DNA from: CAZJDM01 sp964544765
Lineage (GTDB): Bacteria; Bdellovibrionota_B; Oligoflexia; CAYFLR01
DNA length: 18,846 nt
Direction of reading: 5' to 3'
Assembly: GCA_964544765.1 (NCBI GenBank)
Contig: CAZJDM010000088.1
Span: 1-18,846 of the forward strand
A program made the translations under genes and the position numbers. Under the pieces are notes generated by a model. The model had not been told where the DNA came from and searched no databases. It saw only the letters and a list, made by a program, of their open reading frames with translations. This document shows positions 7,304 to 13,535 of the stretch, one piece after another; positions within the stretch are counted from its first letter, which is position 1; each line of letters opens with the position of its first letter.

Positions 7304-7558
7304 CTAACCGAAAAAAATTGGTAGCGAACTAATTATAGTACTACATTTCCCATGGCATTTACCTGCTCCACCGTTCCAGCTGTCAGGTTCGTGGTTATTC
7401 ACTAGATATTCTTTTTGATCCTCATTATTTGAATCTGAATAATTGCTTGAACCTGATTTAGAGGAATCTAAACCAGGTTCAATAATTGTGGTAAAAGCAG
7501 CGAGACCTACTGCAAGAGATCCGATTGCAACATAATTCTTCAATTTTTTTTCTTTCAT
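7304..7558 (-). CDS. probable RiPP precursor peptide (C-H-G-K-C core)
   Basis: This small gene encodes 84 residues: a basic N-terminus, a hydrophobic stretch at 9-26, an acidic Ser/Asn-rich linker (31-50), and a distinct C-terminus rich in Gly and Cys (SWNGGAGKCHGKC at 60-72, then a hydrophobic tail ending IFFG). The only two cysteines are C68 and C72. It has a strong ribosome site, GGAGAG 6 bases before ATG. It lies directly upstream of a radical SAM/SPASM maturase and downstream of a perfect sigma-54 promoter. The leader-plus-cysteine-core layout and its position suggest that it is the maturase's substrate, with C68/C72 as likely cross-link donors. The hydrophobic N-terminus could be a Sec-type signal or a membrane anchor, which is unusual for a RiPP leader. 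I do not recognise the family; a plain small secreted peptide is the alternative. Confidence 0.75.
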   Translation of the reverse strand: MKEKKLKNYVAIGSLAVGLAAFTTIIEPGLDSSKSGSSNYSDSNNEDQKEYLVNNHEPDSWNGGAGKCHGKCSTIISSLPIFFG

Positions 7559-7601
7559 AATTTCTCTCCAGTGAGTTTGTCGTTCTGTCAGTCATGACAA
7601 G

Positions 7602-7628
7602 AACAAATATGTTAATAGAATATTTGTT
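7602..7628. promoter_or_regulatory. 9-bp inverted repeat in the precursor leader
   Basis: AACAAATAT (7602-7610) is exactly complementary to 7620-7628 across a 9-nt spacer. It lies between the sigma-54 start point (about 7686) and the precursor ATG, so it would be in the 5' leader RNA or act as a downstream operator. It is A/T-only apart from one pair, so as an RNA stem it would be weak. Confidence 0.45.
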
Positions 7629-7696
7629 AGAAATGTTTATTGAGGTATATTTACTGATATACACACTCCTTAGTAACATTCCTAGTTCTTGGATAA

Positions 7697-7713
7697 TGCA
7701 AGAATCGTGCCAA
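7697..7713 (-). promoter_or_regulatory. sigma-54 promoter of the RiPP operon
   Basis: Read on the minus strand, the sequence is TTGGCACGATTCTTGCA. It matches the sigma-54 consensus TGGCACG-N4-TTGCW at every defined base, with exactly 10 nt between the -24 GG (7711-7710) and the -12 GC (7699-7698). Transcription would start near 7686, giving a leader of about 128 nt before the precursor ATG at 7558. Sigma-54 promoters need an ATP-dependent enhancer-binding protein, and a candidate site lies about 190 bp upstream at 7868-7880. Confidence 0.88.
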
Positions 7714-7793
7714 TATATTATGGTAAAGTGATGAGTTGTAATGTTTTTAAATATTTGATGTTTATAATAGACCTTCAATGATACCGGTATAAG

Positions 7794-7821
7794 ATGGTAT
7801 ATGGTATATGGTATGTGGTAA
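7794..7821. repeat. tandem 7-bp repeat ATGGTAT
   Basis: Three exact copies of ATGGTAT (7794-7814) and a fourth as GTGGTAA lie between the RiPP promoter and the upstream motif at 7868. Copy-number change would alter the distance between an enhancer site and the promoter. No coding potential is seen. Confidence 0.8.
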
Positions 7822-7867
7822 GTTGCGTTCAGCTGGAAAATGAGACAAAAAGATCTCAGTTAATTGG

Positions 7868-7880
7868 GACATTTCTGTCA
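7868..7880. promoter_or_regulatory. candidate enhancer-binding site GACATTTCTGTCA
   Basis: The 13-mer has the dyad GACA-N4-TGTC. A near-identical GACATATCTGTCA is at 12171-12183, with related sites at 12149 and 12192, again upstream of a sigma-54 promoter. Here its centre is about 188 bp upstream of the RiPP start point and about 430 bp upstream of the protease start point, so it could serve both divergent promoters. The spacing is typical for sigma-54 activators. Confidence 0.6.
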
Positions 7881-7965
7881 TATGAGCATATATGCCACAT
7901 ATTCATCATACTCTTACTATGTGTTTGCGGACATTTAAAAACCTAGTGGCTAACGACGTCTTTTT

Positions 7966-8192
7966 TTAATTTCCTAGTGGTTCAGTTAGGATAATATCAA
8001 CTTCTGATAGTTTTACCTGGTATTCTAAGGGTAATCTATAGGGGAACCTAGGTTGACCTTAATCATTACATATACAAGATGATTAAGTGGATCATCTGCC
8101 CAGCAACTTTCTGAATCGGACCAGTTAAGTTTAAAACTTAAGCTAGGTCGAATTTCACCTGATGCTAATTTTTGAGTATAAGTTGGATTTTT
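7966..8192 (-). pseudogene. decayed, frameshifted coding remnant
   Basis: The minus strand has a 55-codon stretch from 8192 to a TAG at 8025-8027 with protein-like composition (for example LNWSDSESCWADDPLNHL). Where it stops, another frame continues with QVKLSEVDIILTEPLG and ends at TAA 7966-7968; one base gained or lost near 8029-8034 would join them. There is no start codon or ribosome site, and an in-frame TAA in a poly-A run (8193-8195) precedes it. I read it as the 3' remnant of an unrecognised gene. Apart from this and the listed sites, the 7559-8330 intergenic stretch shows nothing else. Confidence 0.45.
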
Positions 8193-8223
8193 TTAATTCA
8201 ATCGATTTTTGTATCTTTTGTTC

Positions 8224-8264
8224 ACTGAAAATACAAAATTTATATTTTATTTATACTTTTCAGT
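8224..8264. promoter_or_regulatory. 8-bp inverted repeat just upstream of the protease promoter
   Basis: ACTGAAAA (8224-8231) is complementary to TTTTCAGT (8257-8264), with an A/T-only interval. It ends 18 bp before the sigma-54 -24 element. It could bind a regulator or, given the A/T-rich interval, lie within an IHF-type bending region. Support is only the symmetry and position. Confidence 0.35.
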
Positions 8265-8279
8265 TGGATTATTCAATTT

Positions 8280-8297
8280 TTGGCATATTAATTGCTT
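8280..8297 (+). promoter_or_regulatory. sigma-54 promoter of the protease/ankyrin operon
   Basis: TTGGCATATTAATTGCTT matches the sigma-54 consensus with two deviations in the CACG part. It has the canonical 10 nt between GG (8282-8283) and GC (8294-8295). The start point would be near 8307, leaving about 24 nt before the TTG start at 8331. This also shows that the longer frame opening at 8292 would begin inside the promoter. Confidence 0.75.
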
Positions 8298-8330
8298 TAC
8301 TTTTTGTGTCTTATACGTTGGGAGGTTAAT

Positions 8331-9878
8331 TTGAAGATTCTGTTTAAATTTCATAATATATATCTGTTATCACTAATTTTATTTGCTTTTTTAATGTTTT
8401 CTAGATGTGGTGATAAGGATAAAGCTAAAAAAGAAACTACGCCGGTTACAAAGAAGGGGAAGGTTTCTAAACTGAAAAAGGCTGACCCTTCTGAAATTCA
8501 GCAGTTTTACGCATTAAAAAACATAAATGATGCTCCCGAAGCAATTATCAAAGCTTCTCAAGCAGTTATTCTGATAGAAAATAAAAGTAGTCGTGGTACG
8601 GGAGTGTTCATAAGTGAAGACGGTCTTTTAATGACAAACCATCATGTTTTAGGTAATGAAAATTGTACCATTGAAGGATGTTATTCGACTTTATTATTCG
8701 ATTATCAAATAGGAAAGAAACATAGCAGAAAGATCTTTTTTTTAGAACCGGTATATTCCAGGAAAAGCGATGATGTAGCTATATACAGAGTGTATGAAAA
8801 TAAAGATGAACCTTATAGACCAAATCATTGGATTAAACCTGATTTTCTACAAGCTCGTGAGCTTATGGAAGGCGATTTATATGTTGTAGGACATCCATTT
8901 GGTAATTTGAAAAAGTTCAGTGTTGGAGAATTTCTTTATGACCTAGGAAAGCAAATTGTTACCAGTATATTTATTGTTAAAGGGAATAGCGGTTCTCCAG
9001 TTTTTACATCGGATGGTAAATTTGTGGCAATTGCCTTTGCGGCTGACAGTCATTTACCTACCATTTCTAGAACAGGATTGAATTTCAAAAGTAATTTAAA
9101 ACTATTTAATAGTATCTTTGAAGGGAAAGATTCTTTGGATGCTGTTTTAGAAGGTGCAACGGTTGAAGATATCATTTCTTACAATGACATTAAAACCTTT
9201 GATGACTTTGTTAGGTATGCAGATATAACTTCTTCTCTTAAACTTTGGAAGCTTGATTCTGTTAAAGGAGAAGATATACATATTGCAGATATATTACTTG
9301 AAGGATGCGATATAGACCACCCATCTGTTTGTCTAGACATGATGTATTGGGTGGAATGCCGACCTTCTTATAGGCAGAAACATGAGAAATGTTTTGATGA
9401 AGAGACTTTGGCAAATTTAAGAAAAACTTTTTTAAGGATATTTGATAAATCTGTAATTGATCGAGGTTTTATCTCATCAATTGATTGGGTTGGAAATTAC
9501 TTATCAAAATTGTATCCTTATTCGATGAAAAATGACTTTATAGAGAAAGTAAACCGAATTGGTGAGGCTTTAAATACTCATAACCCTCCATTAACTCTTG
9601 AACTAGCAACCAGCTTGATCTATTTTGGTTATAATAATGTTAATCCTTACTATAGAGATACAAATCTTTTAGAATTTGTCATGAATTATAAAAAACAGCC
9701 TAACTATAAGTTTAAGTTAAAACATGTCTGTAATGCATTGAAAAATGCCGCTGACAGAGAGTGGATTGATAAGGATGTATTTAGGGAGCAGGTGGTTGGG
9801 GTATTAAACGATGAGCAAATTGGAATTTATGATTATTTATTTTGCGAATCACAGCTTTATAAGAGTGATTTGCTTTAA
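8331..9878 (+). CDS. trypsin-like serine protease lipoprotein
   Basis: This is a membrane-anchored trypsin-fold serine protease of 515 residues. A hydrophobic signal (about 8-22) ends in the lipobox-like FSRC with C26; Arg before Cys is unusual. The catalytic triad is visible as TNHHV (His105), SDDVAIY (Asp148) and GNSGS (Ser220), with GHPFG at 187-191. Residues about 245-515 form a mostly helical region with scattered cysteines that I do not recognise and no PDZ domain, unlike DegP. The start is TTG, chosen because GGGAGG lies 5 bases before it and because an upstream TTG at 8292 falls inside the sigma-54 promoter. It is cotranscribed with the ankyrin lipoprotein 28 bp downstream. Substrates are unknown; self or envelope-protein processing is possible. 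Confidence 0.88.
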   Translation: MKILFKFHNIYLLSLILFAFLMFSRCGDKDKAKKETTPVTKKGKVSKLKKADPSEIQQFYALKNINDAPEAIIKASQAVILIENKSSRGTGVFISEDGLLMTNHHVLGNENCTIEGCYSTLLFDYQIGKKHSRKIFFLEPVYSRKSDDVAIYRVYENKDEPYRPNHWIKPDFLQARELMEGDLYVVGHPFGNLKKFSVGEFLYDLGKQIVTSIFIVKGNSGSPVFTSDGKFVAIAFAADSHLPTISRTGLNFKSNLKLFNSIFEGKDSLDAVLEGATVEDIISYNDIKTFDDFVRYADITSSLKLWKLDSVKGEDIHIADILLEGCDIDHPSVCLDMMYWVECRPSYRQKHEKCFDEETLANLRKTFLRIFDKSVIDRGFISSIDWVGNYLSKLYPYSMKNDFIEKVNRIGEALNTHNPPLTLELATSLIYFGYNNVNPYYRDTNLLEFVMNYKKQPNYKFKLKHVCNALKNAADREWIDKDVFREQVVGVLNDEQIGIYDYLFCESQLYKSDLL

Positions 9879-9906
9879 AGTCCTAAAGTAGATTAGGTAT
9901 TATTTT

Positions 9907-10803
9907 ATGAACAAAAAATTTAACTTCACATCTTTTATAAATTATGTAGTTATATTAATTATATTGATTATATTAATTTTAAATTTCAGTTGTATAAGAC
10001 AAAAGGAAGATGACAATGATGGAGATTTGGATAAAGATGGTGCTCTGAAAAAAAGACATACTTATGCTTGGGATGACAAACATAAGGGAACTTCGTTTAT
10101 TTCTGCTGTTAAAAACGGTAGGGTGGAGTTGGTAAAGGATCTTCTTGATAAAGGTGCTGATCCCAATCAAACTGATCGTAGGGGAAAAGTAGCCATATTA
10201 TTTGCCATAAATAATAATGACTTTGAGATGACTGAAGTGTTAATGAATCATCCATTAACTAGAATGGATTCATTATTAAATTCATTATCTTTAAGTAAGA
10301 AATTAATTGAAGATAAAAAGCTATTGTCGCTTGTCGCGCCTTACTTAGATTGTAGAGAAGCTCTAGGTGATATAGAATACTTAAAAAAATATCAATGTGA
10401 TAATGCGGCAATAGTAATTGAAAATTGTTTAGAAGAGGATTCAGAAAAAATTGACTTCTACTTGAAAGTTTTGAAAAGATTAACTTATCCGGATGATTTC
10501 GATGAATTTAAGGTTTTTATTAAGATGATGGTAACAGGCGGTCATGAACTAAGCGAATTAAATAAAGGAGGCTATGATCAATCTATATTATCTAGCATTA
10601 GGTGGCGTGGAACTGACGAGATGCTTATGTTTATGTTAAATAATGGTTATACGGCAAATGAAGAATTAATCAAAGAATTTTTAGAGAGAATAAAAAGTTC
10701 TATTGAATACGGCGATGGCGATGACGATGAAAAAGAACGTTATGAAAAATTATTAGCGGTTATCTTAGAAAGATTTCCTGAAATAAAAGATATAACAAAT
10801 TAA
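9907..10803 (+). CDS. ankyrin-repeat lipoprotein
   Basis: The 298-residue product has a very hydrophobic N-terminal signal (11-27) ending in NFSC with C29 as the likely lipidated cysteine, then a short Asp-rich linker. Residues about 59-120 form two ankyrin repeats (KGTSFISAVKNGRVELVKDL, then a second helix pair after GADPN), and a further ankyrin-like unit is visible near 215-250 (LMFMLNNGYTANEELI). Ankyrin repeats bind proteins, so it may be a partner, inhibitor or substrate-presenting subunit for the protease encoded 28 bp upstream in the same sigma-54 operon. It ends with an acidic helix. No terminator is evident in the 59-bp gap before the convergent HD-GYP gene. Confidence 0.82.
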   Translation: MNKKFNFTSFINYVVILIILIILILNFSCIRQKEDDNDGDLDKDGALKKRHTYAWDDKHKGTSFISAVKNGRVELVKDLLDKGADPNQTDRRGKVAILFAINNNDFEMTEVLMNHPLTRMDSLLNSLSLSKKLIEDKKLLSLVAPYLDCREALGDIEYLKKYQCDNAAIVIENCLEEDSEKIDFYLKVLKRLTYPDDFDEFKVFIKMMVTGGHELSELNKGGYDQSILSSIRWRGTDEMLMFMLNNGYTANEELIKEFLERIKSSIEYGDGDDDEKERYEKLLAVILERFPEIKDITN

Positions 10804-10862
10804 AGAGATGACAAATTAATTAGAAGTTTTATCTTTAAAAAAGACCTAATCCCCTTTAAAAA

Positions 10863-11987
10863 TCACCCAGCTTTTCTTAAACCATATCCCCATTGTTTAT
10901 CTTGAAAAAAGGAGGCCCATTCCTTTGGATTATTACGTTGGTTCTTATAAAATTTAGCGATTTCTGGATGATTATTGAGAAAATTTACCATCGATGTAAC
11001 TAATTCTGGGTCGAATTGAGTTCCACTTTTAGCTTTAAGATCCTCAATTGCTTCTTGGTAGTTTTTAGTTGAGTTATCGGGATCATAAGTTTTGGTTGAT
11101 TGTACGATGTCAAAATGGTTCCAGATAGCAATAATTTTAGCGGCTAATGGGATGTCTTCTCCTTTTTTACCATGAAACAAATGCGAACCGTCGTGCCAGT
11201 TATGATGATAAGCGCCTAATTCTACCAGTTGATTAAAGTAGGGGATGTCTGATGTAAGTGCCAAACCATTTTGAGTATGCTTATTTAAAATATTTTGGAT
11301 CATATTGGTATTTAATCCCCTATCAGCCACCAAATTTTTAGGAGAAACTTGAACCTTACCGATATCATGTAATACAGCGGCTAGTTTAAGTACTTCTATC
11401 TCTTCGTTATTGAAATTAAGGGCTTCTTGAGCAAACCAACAACAGAAATTGCTAACATTTGAGACATGAGAGTGGTTGTATTCGTCATGCTCATCAACTA
11501 AACGGCTAATAAGAATAGCCATGCCTTCGTTGTATCTATGTTTTAAGGTGTTAAGGCAGAATTGATGGATACAATTTCTTATAATGTTATCATATTCATT
11601 GAAGTTTTTTTCAAAATTGAGTGGCTTGGAAATAAAGTCGTAAAATTTTCTTCCTTTTAATGATTTGTACATCAATTGATCATCATTTTCCGGATTACCG
11701 GTAATCATAATAAATTGGATATATGGGCAAGTTACCCATACATTATTTGCCAGTTCTAATCCAGACATGTTGGGCATGGATTGGTCGGTAATGACTACTG
11801 CTACTTTTTCATTGTTTTTGATGTAATCGTGGGCCTCAAGCGGTTTGTGAAATAGCTTTAAGTTATATTTATCACCAAATTGACGGTTAAAGACAAAAGT
11901 ATTTTGCTCCTCATCATCTACATATACAACTTCAAGGTTTTGATTAAATTCTTGCATAAGAGGATTATTGTTTGTTTGGTTTGCCAT
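10863..11987 (-). CDS. response regulator with degenerate HD-GYP domain
   Basis: This is a two-domain signalling protein of 374 residues. The receiver domain (about 18-135) has the acidic pair D24/D25, phospho-acceptor D68 (VITDQSMPNMSG), T96 and K121. The HD-GYP-type domain (about 150-345) keeps H172, HDIGK (207-211), H237 and HH (261-262). The signature loop usually read as HH..WDGSGYP is here HHNWHDGSHLF, so GYP is lost. The first Asp of the usual D..YDA motif is Asn290. Normal HD-GYP proteins hydrolyse cyclic di-GMP; here activity may be reduced or altered. The start has GGGAG 8 bases upstream. Three 17-bp tandem repeats lie 30-80 bp upstream. Without a linked histidine kinase, its input is unknown. 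Confidence 0.88.
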   Translation of the reverse strand: MANQTNNNPLMQEFNQNLEVVYVDDEEQNTFVFNRQFGDKYNLKLFHKPLEAHDYIKNNEKVAVVITDQSMPNMSGLELANNVWVTCPYIQFIMITGNPENDDQLMYKSLKGRKFYDFISKPLNFEKNFNEYDNIIRNCIHQFCLNTLKHRYNEGMAILISRLVDEHDEYNHSHVSNVSNFCCWFAQEALNFNNEEIEVLKLAAVLHDIGKVQVSPKNLVADRGLNTNMIQNILNKHTQNGLALTSDIPYFNQLVELGAYHHNWHDGSHLFHGKKGEDIPLAAKIIAIWNHFDIVQSTKTYDPDNSTKNYQEAIEDLKAKSGTQFDPELVTSMVNFLNNHPEIAKFYKNQRNNPKEWASFFQDKQWGYGLRKAG

Positions 11988-12016
11988 TGACTTTCTCCCA
12001 CAGTAAATGTTTTGGC

Positions 12017-12067
12017 GACCTAATAATTAGTATGATCCAATAATTAGTTTGACCTAATATTTAGCTT
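12017..12067. promoter_or_regulatory. three 17-bp tandem repeats upstream of the HD-GYP gene
   Basis: The copies are GACCTAATAATTAGTAT (12017), GATCCAATAATTAGTTT (12034) and GACCTAATATTTAGCTT (12051), contiguous and in register. The core is nearly palindromic (CTAAT-A-ATTAG). They lie 30-80 bp before the HD-GYP start and would overlap its promoter, so a repeated operator for an unknown regulator is likely. No sigma-54 element is seen on this side. The stretch 12068-12148 shows nothing else. Confidence 0.7.
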
Positions 12068-12148
12068 TGTTTAGTATTTCTCGGCAAACTAAAACGATTC
12101 TTTAGATAATATCTTTATGTGTGTTATATCCTAGCGATTATGCTTAGG

Positions 12149-12204
12149 TGACAGAAATGCTACAGGTTGAGACATATCTGTCACACTTCCAGATAGTTCT
12201 GTTA
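12149..12204. promoter_or_regulatory. cluster of three GACA-N4-TGTC-type sites (candidate enhancer)
   Basis: TGACAGAAATGCT (12149-12161, reverse complement AGCATTTCTGTCA), GACATATCTGTCA (12171-12183) and GATAGTTCTGTTA (12192-12204) share one 13-bp pattern with the site at 7868. Their centres are 22 and 21 bp apart, about two helical turns, so proteins would bind one face. The cluster lies about 215-260 bp upstream of the sigma-54 start point of the downstream operon, a normal position for an enhancer-binding protein. It could also affect the divergent HD-GYP gene. Confidence 0.65.
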
Positions 12205-12387
12205 TGTAAACTTAAACAACAACTTAAATTCAAATTAAGAATAAAAATTAGCAAATATATGAATAATTAAAAAGAATTGCGTAGAGAAAATGTCCCATCC
12301 TAATTTTGCAGTACAATAGAAAAAAATACCTTGTTGAGGCTAAAATTTATCTTATTGATATTAAAAGATTTTTCAAGGAATTATTTG

Positions 12388-12405
12388 TTGGCACATAAAT
12401 TGCTA
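12388..12405 (+). promoter_or_regulatory. sigma-54 promoter of the exported-protein operon
   Basis: TTGGCACATAAATTGCTA matches TGGCACG-N4-TTGCW with one deviation, with 10 nt between GG (12390-12391) and GC (12402-12403). Transcription would begin near 12415, about 135 nt upstream of the first gene. A cluster of candidate enhancer sites is present upstream. The sequence between cluster and promoter is A/T-rich, which suits DNA bending, but no other signal is seen. Confidence 0.85.
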
Positions 12406-12414
12406 ATGTATTTG

Positions 12415-12549
12415 ATGTCGGTTTCTTAGGTAACCTAGTAAAGTAGGTTAGCCAGTAAATATCCGACATTCAGTGATAGTGGGTCATCTAACCTTCTGTC
12501 TAACCTTCTATATGTTCTAAGTAAAGAATTTATTCAAAGGGGGAATTGT
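12415..12549 (+). ncRNA. structured 5' leader with alternative pairings
   Basis: The predicted transcript begins almost exactly at a nested stem. ATGTCGG (12415-12421) pairs with CCGACAT (12463-12469), enclosing TAACCTA (12431-12437) paired with TAGGTTA (12444-12450). Downstream, a 12-bp tandem repeat TCTAACCTTCT(G/A) at 12487-12498 and 12499-12510 offers two more CTAACCT copies that could compete for the same TAGGTTAG strand. This resembles a switchable or stabilising leader. It matches no riboswitch class I know. The ribosome site AAGGGGG precedes ATG 12550 by 7 bases. Confidence 0.5.
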
Positions 12550-13494
12550 ATGGATAGGCTTATCCAAAATTCATCAAAGAATCAGTATAGAAAAACTAAG
12601 CAAACAAAACAAACTAAACAAATTAAACAAACAAAATTGAAAACGGTTTTTATACTTGTTAACTTTGTTGTGGTTATTATTACTCTCTTAATTTTGAACC
12701 TTTATTTTCTCGATAATAGACTTATTAATATTGGTATTAGTAATAGTAGTAGGAATAGTAATAGTAATAATAAAATTAAAATTATTGATACACCCAACAG
12801 ACGGACTAAAGATAAAAACATCAAAAAGTCTATAAATACTATGCTAGGTCTTCTTAAGTATCCAGCTAAAGAAGAAAATTCTGATATAACAAATGTAAAA
12901 ATCCTATCCAAAAATCCTAATACTACTAAGCAATACCAACAGGACAAACCTTTACCTGAAGGTGAAACTCAACAATTTTTTAACGATGTTCTGGATGTAT
13001 TTACAAATAAAATACATCTACTAGATCCTGATGAATTGGGGAATTACTTAAGTAAATTGAATGAAAAAGATCGCATGGGAGTCCGTTCGATTTTAAATTC
13101 TTTACAAAAACCATCTAAAAATGACCTGGAAGCTATCCAGAAATTAAGCATGGTTGATTATCTAGGATATCGTGCCAAATGGGATGATAGGGTTTTGAAT
13201 GATATCATAGAAATTGTTACTACACCTGTATCTTCTATAAAAAATATTCGTTATAGAGCCACAAAAATTGCTGAAATATCAGAGCTGGTAGTTCATTTGG
13301 CAAGAATTGATTTAGATATCGCCTTGGATACATTAAAGGATATCAGAGAACCAGTAGTAAAAAAATATGCTGCTAATAGTCTTTTAGACATGCTTTACGA
13401 CCAAGGAATGGATTATCAAAAAAACAACCGATTAATTCAATCTGTACTCCCAGACTTCTCTCATCTGCCAGTACCAACAACGAACAAATTATAG
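12550..13494 (+). CDS. single-pass membrane protein with helical repeat-like C-terminus, unknown function
   Basis: I do not recognise this 314-residue protein. It has a strongly basic cytoplasmic start with a KTKQ repeat (15-30), one membrane helix (about 32-54), an Asn/Ser-rich linker, and a helical region from about 135 to 305. The latter has paired amphipathic helices (LVVHLARIDLDIALDTLKDI, then EPVVKKYAANSLLDML) that look like HEAT-type repeats. The charge pattern puts the C-terminal domain in the periplasm. It is the first gene after the sigma-54 promoter and structured leader, 41 bp before the lipoprotein gene. A scaffold role for the exported proteins encoded downstream is possible but is inference. 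Confidence 0.75.
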   Translation: MDRLIQNSSKNQYRKTKQTKQTKQIKQTKLKTVFILVNFVVVIITLLILNLYFLDNRLINIGISNSSRNSNSNNKIKIIDTPNRRTKDKNIKKSINTMLGLLKYPAKEENSDITNVKILSKNPNTTKQYQQDKPLPEGETQQFFNDVLDVFTNKIHLLDPDELGNYLSKLNEKDRMGVRSILNSLQKPSKNDLEAIQKLSMVDYLGYRAKWDDRVLNDIIEIVTTPVSSIKNIRYRATKIAEISELVVHLARIDLDIALDTLKDIREPVVKKYAANSLLDMLYDQGMDYQKNNRLIQSVLPDFSHLPVPTTNKL

Positions 13495-13535
13495 AAAAAA
13501 TTTTATCTATGCATAGTCAACTAAAGGAGGCAAAC

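Noticed and set aside
7365..7400. Heme-binding CXXCH reading of the precursor core
   Set aside because: The order is C-H-G-K-C, not CXXCH, and no cytochrome features exist.
7610..7732. 40-codon plus-strand ORF opposite the precursor leader
   Set aside because: No ribosome site, hydrophobic A/T-driven composition, and it lies over the minus-strand promoter and leader.
7479..7778. 99-residue minus-strand ORF overlapping the precursor
   Set aside because: It is in another frame over the sigma-54 promoter and precursor gene, with no ribosome site and a composition typical of a chance frame.
8292..8330. Upstream TTG start for the serine protease
   Set aside because: It lies inside the sigma-54 promoter, before the predicted transcript start, and lacks a ribosome site; TTG 8331 has GGGAGG at good spacing.
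12415..12549. Cyclic di-GMP riboswitch in the leader
   Set aside because: The GEMM-I conserved blocks are absent; only simple stems and repeats are seen.
13509..13535. Upstream ATG for the lipoprotein
   Set aside because: No ribosome site, and it adds a polar stretch before the signal peptide; ATG 13536 follows AAGGAGG.
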